A stretch of DNA of 28,756 nucleotides from an uncultured Agathobaculum sp. GTDB lineage: Bacteria; Bacillota; Clostridia; Oscillospirales; Butyricicoccaceae. How positions within the stretch are numbered: position 1 is the stretch's first letter; every line of letters begins with the position of its first letter. Below the pieces are notes generated by a model. The model worked only from the letters and a program-made list of their open reading frames with translations. It was not told the origin of the DNA and made no database searches. Location of the stretch: NCBI GenBank assembly GCA_934504345.1, contig CAKSVR010000030.1:1-28756 (forward strand), written 5' to 3'. The position numbers were made by a program, and so were the translations under genes. Below, piece by piece: positions 23,820 to 28,756 of the stretch.

Positions 23820-23901
23820 CGTAGGGCGGGGTGCCCTCACCCCGCCGTTGTGACGATGTGCAGATGGTCTATGCGGCGGGCTGAGGGCAGCCCGCCCTAC
23901 G
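23820..23901. repeat. REPIN-like palindromic element 3 (short, diverged)
   Basis: The left arm (23820-23847) is identical to that of elements 1 and 2. The right arm (23874-23901) differs at two positions that pair with each other in its own hairpin (GGCGGGCTG, CCCT, CAGCCCGCC). The interior is only 26 bp and unlike the other two. It lies between the -10 box at 23908 and the yqfC start, so it would be in the yqfC leader RNA. Confidence 0.82.
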
Positions 23902-23907
23902 GCATAG

Positions 23908-23916
23908 ATTATACCA
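23908..23916 (-). promoter_or_regulatory. Extended -10 promoter candidate for yqfC
   Basis: On the minus strand TGGTATAAT is a perfect extended -10 box. No good -35 is seen 17 bp upstream. On the plus strand the same area holds GCATA (23902-23906) and CATATGCC (23920-23927), which loosely recall sigma-E elements and could serve ylbJ; this second reading is weak. Confidence 0.4.
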
Positions 23917-23978
23917 AAGCATATGCCCTCCCGTACTGAAACTTTACCGCTTCTCATATGGTATCCCGAGGTGAGGCT

Positions 23979-25001
23979 ATGAAAGTGCTGGTTACGCTGT
24001 CGCTGTTCGCGGCGTTCTTACTCTGTCCGGCGGCGTGCGCGGACGGCGTGCGCGAGGGTCTTTCGCTGGCGGCGATGCAGGCTTTGCCCGCGCTGTTCCC
24101 GTTTTTCGTCATCAGCGGACTGCTGGTGCGCTGCGGGACCGGTCGGCTCTCCCCGCTGCTGGCGGCGCCGCTCCGGCGGCTGTACGGTCTGCCGCCCGAA
24201 GCCGCTCCCGCGCTGGTGCTCGGGCTTATCGGCGGGTATCCGGTCGGCGCGGCGACTGCGTGCGCCCTGTATGACGAGGGCGTGCTCTCCCGCGCGGCGG
24301 CGGAGCGTGTCGGCCGGTTCTGCAACTGCGCCAGCCCGGGCTTCTGCATCGCGCTGGTAGGGCTCGGCGTGTTCGGCTCGGCAAAGACCGGCGCGGCGCT
24401 GTACGGCGTGCATATCGTGTCGGCGCTGCTTACCGGGATGTGTTTTGAACGGTATCCATTGTCCGCCGAACCGCACAGCGATGCAAAACCGCAGAGCGGC
24501 TCGTTTGCCTCCGTGTTCTGCGCCTCGGTGCAGAGCGCCGCCTCCACGGCGCTGACGGTAACGGCATTTTTGACCGTATTCTCCATCCTTTTGCGGCTGG
24601 TGTCGCCGGTCTTTGCGCTCCTGCCGAACGGGAACGCGCTCGACGGCCTCGTAGAGCTCACCAACGGCCTTGACGAGCTCGGCACGCTGCCCGTGCCGCA
24701 CGCCGTCCGGCTGACCCTCGCCTCGTTCCTGCTGGGCTTCGGCGGACTGGCCGTGCAGTTTCAGGTGCGCGCCCTCGCAGAAGCGCACGAGCTGCCGATC
24801 CGCGGACTGTTCACCGCCAAGCTGCTGCACGGCGCATTTGCCGCCGCGCTGACCGCCGTTCTGTTCCGCGCATCGCCCGCCGTGCTGACCGCCGCCGCGC
24901 CTGCACTCGCGCCCACGCCGGTGCGGTTCCGATACACGCTCGCCGTGCTGCTCGTTTCCGCATTGTATCCAATTTGGGGCTGGAAAAAGCGCGGGAAATG
25001 A
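23979..25001 (+). CDS. ylbJ: Sporulation integral membrane protein YlbJ
   Basis: A 340-residue polytopic membrane protein with about eight hydrophobic segments. It opens with a signal-like segment and then AMQALPALFPFFVISGLLV, and has GLIGGYPVGAATACALYDEG and RFCNCASPGFCIALVG, which are marks of YlbJ in the nucleoside-recognition (gate) superfamily. In Bacillus ylbJ is sigma-E dependent and needed for normal spore cortex. The ATG at 23979 has GAGGTGAGG just upstream; a longer frame starts 21 bases earlier. In Bacillus ylbJ lies beside coaD, whereas here it is divergent from yqfC. Confidence 0.88.
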   Translation: MKVLVTLSLFAAFLLCPAACADGVREGLSLAAMQALPALFPFFVISGLLVRCGTGRLSPLLAAPLRRLYGLPPEAAPALVLGLIGGYPVGAATACALYDEGVLSRAAAERVGRFCNCASPGFCIALVGLGVFGSAKTGAALYGVHIVSALLTGMCFERYPLSAEPHSDAKPQSGSFASVFCASVQSAASTALTVTAFLTVFSILLRLVSPVFALLPNGNALDGLVELTNGLDELGTLPVPHAVRLTLASFLLGFGGLAVQFQVRALAEAHELPIRGLFTAKLLHGAFAAALTAVLFRASPAVLTAAAPALAPTPVRFRYTLAVLLVSALYPIWGWKKRGK

Positions 25002-25025
25002 TATATACTTATAGATGTATTATGT

Positions 25026-25058
25026 GCGTCTGCCGGTATCGTCCGGACGGACGCTTTT
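25026..25058 (+). terminator. Terminator downstream of ylbJ
   Basis: GCGTC and CCGG pair with CCGG and GACGC across a short internal gap, followed by TTTT. It lies 24 nt past the ylbJ stop and ahead of the next plus-strand gene. Confidence 0.65.
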
Positions 25059-25094
25059 ATCACCATTTTTGATTGGAATGGAGTGACTTCACGC

Positions 25095-25334
25095 ATGAGG
25101 CTGAAAAAGCTGCTGCGAAAAAATATCGAACCGCGCTGCACCTACTGCGCGCACGGCTCTCCGCTGGCGGACGGCGAACGCATCGCCTGCCGCAAACGCG
25201 GTGTGGTGAACGGCACCGACCACTGCCGTTCGTTCCGCTACGACCCCCTGCGGCGCACCCCGCCCAAACCGGCGGTGCTGCGCGGCCACTTCACCGATGC
25301 TGATTTTTCTTTAGGAGATACCGATGAAGAATAA
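25095..25334 (+). CDS. Small four-cysteine protein, putative zinc-binding
   Basis: A 79-residue protein with CTYC (Cys15, Cys18), Cys32 and Cys44 spaced like a small zinc ribbon, in the frame RKNIEPRCTYCAHG, ACRKRGVV and HCRSFRYDPLRR. The tail is acidic (DADFSLGDTDEE). I believe similar short proteins are common in Oscillospiraceae, but no function is known to me. The ATG at 25095 has GGAGTGA 9 nt upstream. Its end overlaps the carboxypeptidase gene start by 11 nt, so the two are likely translationally coupled. Confidence 0.8.
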   Translation: MRLKKLLRKNIEPRCTYCAHGSPLADGERIACRKRGVVNGTDHCRSFRYDPLRRTPPKPAVLRGHFTDADFSLGDTDEE

Positions 25335-26817
25335 TATGAAAAGCCGCCTTGCCGCACTCGCCCTCTGCTTTACCCTGCTGCTCTCCGCCGCGCCGATGCC
25401 CCGCGCTGCCGCGGTGAATGACGAGGCCGACACCTCGACCTCCCAGTCGAGCACGACCGACAGCACGGACACTGCAAAATCCACCTACACCGGCACAGGC
25501 AATCAGACCACCAAGACCGACAGCAACAACGTCAAGGCTGCGGCCGGCGAAGCACCCGCCACCAACGCCACCGCCGCACTGCTCATCAGCCCGGATTCCG
25601 GCATGGTGCTGTATGAGAAGAACGCGGATGAAAAGCGCTATCCGGCTTCCACCACCAAGATCATGACGGCGCTGCTCACCCTTGAGAACGTCGAGGACCT
25701 GAACGAAACCGTCACCGCCGAGGACATTGATTTTGCCAACGTCACGGCGGACAGCTCGAATGCCGGCATCAAGATCGGCGAAACCGTGCGCGTCATCGAC
25801 CTGCTTTATGCGCTCATGCTGCCCTCGGCCAATGAGGCCGCGTATATGCTGGCGCGCCATGTCGGCGGCACGAGCGAGAAATTCGTAGACATGATGAACA
25901 GCCGCGCCGAGGAGCTCGGCTGCACGGGCACGCACTTCTGCAATCCCTGCGGCCTGCATGAGGATGACCACTACACCACCGCCCGCGACCTGTATCTCAT
26001 GGCCCGCGAGGTGATGAAGTACGACACGTTCACCAACATCGTCGATACCGTGCAGTATCGTATGCCCAAGACCAATATGCATGAGGAGCGCATCATCCTG
26101 ACCACGAACCAGCTTATCTTCAGCTCGTACAATGCATGGTCGTATCCGTACAACAAGGGCATCAAGACCGGACACACCTCACAGGCGGGCAACTGCTTTG
26201 TCGGCTATGCCGAATACGGCGATGCCAAGCTGTATTCGGTCGTACTGGGCTGCAACAGCTCCTCTGAGCAGTACCCGACCGTTGCCTCCAGCTTTACGGA
26301 CACGAAAGACCTGTGTGCATGGGGTTTCAGCCATTTCAAGACCAAAACAGTCGCCCGGAAAGGCGATACGCTCGGCCATGTCAAGGTGGAGCTGTCCACC
26401 GCGACCGACCAGCTCGTGCTGACCGCGAAGAACGACCTCACGGCGCTGCTGCCCGACGATGTCGATGTGGAAGCGCTCGAGGCGCAGCCCAATCTGCCGG
26501 ATTCGGTCGATGCGCCCATCAAGGCGGGCGATGTTATCGGCAGCATGACATACAGCTATAACGGCACAAGCTACGGCACGGTCGAGCTCGTCGCTCTGAG
26601 CGATGTGGAGCTCAGCCGCGTGCTCTACTATGCGGACAAGCTGAGCAATTTCTTCCAGAGCACCGTGTTCAAGATCGTGCTCGTTGCTGCGGCCATCTTC
26701 ATCGTGCTGTACATCCTGTTCAACATCACGTTCGGCGGGATCCGCCGCCGTCGCCGCCGCAAGGCCATGCGTAAGCGCTACGAAGACACCGATTATCCGC
26801 GCAGACGGCGCAAGTAA
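25324..26817 (+). CDS. D-alanyl-D-alanine carboxypeptidase (peptidase S11, DacA/DacF type)
   Basis: A 497-residue penicillin-binding protein that removes the terminal D-Ala of stem peptides and so limits cross-linking. It has a signal peptide (about 1-30), a Ser/Thr-rich linker (31-85), and the peptidase domain with STTK (Ser109-Lys112), SAN (168-170) and KTG (281-283). A beta-rich C-terminal domain (about 330-430), a membrane segment (about 450-472) and a very Arg-rich cytoplasmic tail follow. The membrane segment plus polybasic tail replaces the usual amphipathic anchor helix. AGGAGA sits 5 nt before the ATG. Whether it serves vegetative growth (DacA) or spores (DacF, DacB) is not clear. 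Confidence 0.92.
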   Translation: MKNNMKSRLAALALCFTLLLSAAPMPRAAAVNDEADTSTSQSSTTDSTDTAKSTYTGTGNQTTKTDSNNVKAAAGEAPATNATAALLISPDSGMVLYEKNADEKRYPASTTKIMTALLTLENVEDLNETVTAEDIDFANVTADSSNAGIKIGETVRVIDLLYALMLPSANEAAYMLARHVGGTSEKFVDMMNSRAEELGCTGTHFCNPCGLHEDDHYTTARDLYLMAREVMKYDTFTNIVDTVQYRMPKTNMHEERIILTTNQLIFSSYNAWSYPYNKGIKTGHTSQAGNCFVGYAEYGDAKLYSVVLGCNSSSEQYPTVASSFTDTKDLCAWGFSHFKTKTVARKGDTLGHVKVELSTATDQLVLTAKNDLTALLPDDVDVEALEAQPNLPDSVDAPIKAGDVIGSMTYSYNGTSYGTVELVALSDVELSRVLYYADKLSNFFQSTVFKIVLVAAAIFIVLYILFNITFGGIRRRRRRKAMRKRYEDTDYPRRRRK

Positions 26818-26822
26818 AATCC

Positions 26823-26854
26823 AGCGCGTATTCCCCGGCGGATACGCGCTTTTT
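26823..26854 (+). terminator. Terminator downstream of the carboxypeptidase gene
   Basis: A perfect 9-bp stem AGCGCGTAT / ATACGCGCT with a 10-nt GC loop is followed by TTTT. It begins 5 nt after the stop codon. Confidence 0.9.
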
Positions 26855-26889
26855 CATCAACATTTACTGTAAAGGAGCATCAGTTTCCC

Positions 26890-27618
26890 ATGCAAATCAT
26901 CGCAGACCTGCATACCCACACCAACGTTACCGACCACGCCTTCAGCACGCTCACCGAGATGGTGCAGGCGGCTGAGGACCGCGGCCTGTCCGCTATCGCC
27001 ATCACCAACCACGGCCCGACGAATCCGGACGGCCCGCACGAGTGGCACTTCTCCAACCTCGACCTCATCCCGCGCAAGATTGGAAAGGTGACGGTCATTC
27101 GCGGCATCGAGTTCGACATCACCGCACCGGCGGGCGGCATCAACGTGATGGCCAACAAGAGCCTCAAGCCCGTCGAGTTTGCGCTTGCCTCGTTCCACGA
27201 GTGCCTGTTCCCGCCTGCGGACAGCAGCATCCACACCGCCGCGCTCGAGGCCATCCTGTACAACCCGTATGTCAATGCGTTCGGTCATCTCGGCAACTCC
27301 AACTTCCCGTTCGACCACGAGTATATCATCAGCCGATGCAACGACCACGGCAAGATTGTGGAGATCAACAACGCCTCCCTGTCCATCCGCAAGGGCAGCC
27401 ACGACAACTGCGCGGACATTGCCCGCCTGTGCATGAAATACGAGGTGCCCATCTCGGTAGACAGCGACAGCCATATCTGCTACCGTGTCGGCCATGTGGA
27501 GGGCGCGCTCGAGATGCTCGAGGAGATCGGCTTCCCGGAGGAGCTGGTCATCAACAGCAGCGTGGAGCGGCTGGACAATTACTTCAAGGGCCGCGGCCTG
27601 CATCTGTTCGACGAATGA
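26890..27618 (+). CDS. PHP-domain phosphatase (YcdX-like)
   Basis: A 242-residue single-domain PHP protein. Metal-binding motifs are ADLHTHT (Asp6, His8, His10), TNHGP (His41), RGIEFD (Glu around 74), SFHE, FGHLGN and the C-terminal DSDSH. This set matches trinuclear-metal phosphatases such as YcdX; the substrate is unknown. The AAAGGAG site is 12 nt from the ATG, a little long. It lies between a terminator and the ROK kinase gene, with a 12-nt gap to the latter, so the two probably form one operon. Confidence 0.9.
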   Translation: MQIIADLHTHTNVTDHAFSTLTEMVQAAEDRGLSAIAITNHGPTNPDGPHEWHFSNLDLIPRKIGKVTVIRGIEFDITAPAGGINVMANKSLKPVEFALASFHECLFPPADSSIHTAALEAILYNPYVNAFGHLGNSNFPFDHEYIISRCNDHGKIVEINNASLSIRKGSHDNCADIARLCMKYEVPISVDSDSHICYRVGHVEGALEMLEEIGFPEELVINSSVERLDNYFKGRGLHLFDE

Positions 27619-27630
27619 GGAGGACGAAGC

Positions 27631-28557
27631 ATGAGGATCGGTATTGATGTGGGCGGCACGACCGTCAAAGCGGCGCTGTGCAGCGATGACGGCACGCTGC
27701 TCCGCAAGGACAGCCTGCCCACCCGCACCGGCGATGCAGACGGTGTGCGCGCGGACATGAAAACGCTCGCGCTCGGGCTGTGTCAGGCGCACGGCTGCGC
27801 GGCCGCAGAGGTGACGGCCATCGGCATCGGCGTGCCCGGCTCGTTCGACAAGAAAACCTGCACGCTGCGGTTCGGCACCAATCTGGGACTGAACAATGTC
27901 AGCTTTGCCGATGCATTCGAGCCGGAATTTACCTGTCCGGTGCATCTGGATAACGATGCCAACTGCGCCGCTTTGGGTGAAGCGACCGCAGGCGCGGCAA
28001 AAGGCGTGCGCGATATGCTGATGGTAACGCTCGGCACCGGCGTGGGCGGCGGCATCATCATCGGCGGCCAGCTGTACACCGGCTGCAACGGCATTGCGGG
28101 CGAGCTGGGCCATATCGTCATCCGGCAGAACGGCGAGCCGTGCAACTGCGGCCGCAAGGGCTGTCTGGAGGCGTACTGTTCTGCGGCTTCGTTCGTGCGC
28201 TTTGCCGAGCGTGCGCTCGACACCGGCCGCAAGAGCGTGCTGGCCGTCCACAAGGGTCAGCTGAACGCCAAAATGATCTGCGATGCAGTGGATGCGGACG
28301 ATACCCTCGCAAAAGAGCTGTTCGACGAGTATTGCGTGAACCTCGCGAACGGTCTTGCCAGCTTCATCAACCTGTTCCAACCGGAGTACATCGTGCTCGG
28401 CGGTGGTCTTGCGGGCTACGGCGAAAAGCTGCTCGAGCCGCTGCGCCGGCTTACCCTGCCGCAGACGTTCCACGGCGAGGACAAGGACACCGAGATCGTG
28501 ATCGCCTCGCTGGGCAACGATGCGGGGCTCATCGGCGCGGCGATGTTGCAAAGCTGA
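27631..28557 (+). CDS. glcK: ROK-family glucokinase
   Basis: A 308-residue sugar kinase. The phosphate loop DVGGTTVK is at residues 6-13, the catalytic Asp109 lies in LDNDANCAALGE, GTGVGGG is at 135-141, and the zinc motif has His161 with CNCGRKGC (171-178). This fits GlcK-type glucokinases that make glucose 6-phosphate from unphosphorylated glucose; N-acetylmannosamine or other sugars cannot be ruled out. No DNA-binding domain is present, so it is a kinase rather than a repressor. GAGGAGG precedes the ATG. Confidence 0.9.
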   Translation: MRIGIDVGGTTVKAALCSDDGTLLRKDSLPTRTGDADGVRADMKTLALGLCQAHGCAAAEVTAIGIGVPGSFDKKTCTLRFGTNLGLNNVSFADAFEPEFTCPVHLDNDANCAALGEATAGAAKGVRDMLMVTLGTGVGGGIIIGGQLYTGCNGIAGELGHIVIRQNGEPCNCGRKGCLEAYCSAASFVRFAERALDTGRKSVLAVHKGQLNAKMICDAVDADDTLAKELFDEYCVNLANGLASFINLFQPEYIVLGGGLAGYGEKLLEPLRRLTLPQTFHGEDKDTEIVIASLGNDAGLIGAAMLQS

Positions 28558-28570
28558 GCAGCCGTTCTCC

Positions 28571-28756
28571 GGGGCACGCGAGGCGCGTGAGCGCTACGCC
28601 GTAACTGGGCGGCAGCCCTTTCCACGGCAGCCGTTTCGTGGTGCACACGAGTCGCGTAAGCGATACGCCGTTGCCGGGCGGGGATTTCGCCGTCTGCGGA
28701 CGGCGGGAGAACGGCGCTCCCGCGCGGGGCCTAAGAGGGTAGACAACCTACGGTTT
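28571..28756 (+). repeat. Long structured repeat, copy C (cut by window edge)
   Basis: This copy follows the kinase gene directly and repeats the order of copy A: a first unit (GGGGCACGCGAGGCG, GGGCGGCAGCCC), a second GTGCACACGAG unit, GGGATTTCGCC, the GC hairpin CGCCGTC/GACGGCG, GGGAGAACGGCGCTCCC, and the AACCTACGGTTT loop. Its 3' hairpin half lies beyond the window. Copy C is closest to copy B in the last 60 bp. Confidence 0.8.

Noticed and set aside
27631..28557. ROK-family transcriptional repressor (NagC/XylR type)
   Set aside because: There is no N-terminal helix-turn-helix; the protein starts at the kinase phosphate loop.

Overview
The window reads as a stretch of chromosome from a GC-rich, spore-forming Clostridia species, most likely of the Oscillospiraceae/Butyricicoccaceae type. 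The grounds are the Firmicutes-style dcw operon with a PASTA-bearing transpeptidase of SpoVD type, the cluster yqfC-yqfD-phoH-ybeY-dgkA-era-recO, the sporulation genes yqfC, yqfD and ylbJ, strong GGAGG-type ribosome binding sites, and a MurE carrying the DNPR box that marks meso-diaminopimelate peptidoglycan. Genus cannot be fixed from the sequence alone. No tRNA, rRNA, CRISPR array, phage gene or transposase gene is visible.

Layout. (1) 150-9704, minus strand: a division and cell wall (dcw) operon in the order mraZ, rsmH, ftsL, spoVD/ftsI, murE, murF, mraY, ftsW. It is driven by a clear sigma-A promoter at 9775-9803 with 10-bp phased MraZ sites over the start point. murD is missing from its usual place between mraY and ftsW, and no murG start follows ftsW. 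(2) 9705-10873: the only long gene-free stretch. It holds the dcw promoter, an AT-rich block with repeated TTGCA, a LexA-type palindrome, a row of three DnaA-box-like sites, and then a mosaic of long structured repeats, two copies of which face each other. (3) 10874-14340, minus strand: uvrC, rsmD, coaD and a small coiled-coil protein, closed by a strong terminator. (4) 14425-17261, minus: an HPr-family gene with its own promoter and terminator, whose product has tyrosine in place of the phosphorylated histidine, and mutS2. (5) 17368-23794, minus: yqfC, yqfD, a small membrane protein, phoH, ybeY, dgkA, era, recO and another small membrane protein. This ancient ribosome/RNA/sporulation cluster is interrupted by two palindromic repeat elements, and a third sits ahead of yqfC. 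(6) 23979-28557, plus strand: ylbJ, a small four-cysteine protein coupled to a D-Ala-D-Ala carboxypeptidase gene, then a PHP-domain phosphatase and a ROK-family glucokinase. (7) 28571-28756: a third copy of the long repeat, cut by the window edge.

How it fits together: most genes are housekeeping. Region 1 makes lipid-linked peptidoglycan precursor and septal wall; the carboxypeptidase in region 6 trims it and the DgkA-type kinase in region 5 probably supports lipid carrier recycling. PhoH, YbeY, Era and the two Rsm methyltransferases serve ribosome and RNA maturation. UvrC, RecO and MutS2 serve DNA repair or ribosome rescue. The most unusual content is (a) three GTAG-plus-hairpin doublets that look like REPINs, one with a compensated base-pair change, (b) the HPr-like protein with Tyr15 and intact Ser46, (c) the dense control region upstream of mraZ, and (d) the long inverted structured repeats next to it. 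I see no self-evident new defence or metabolic system.
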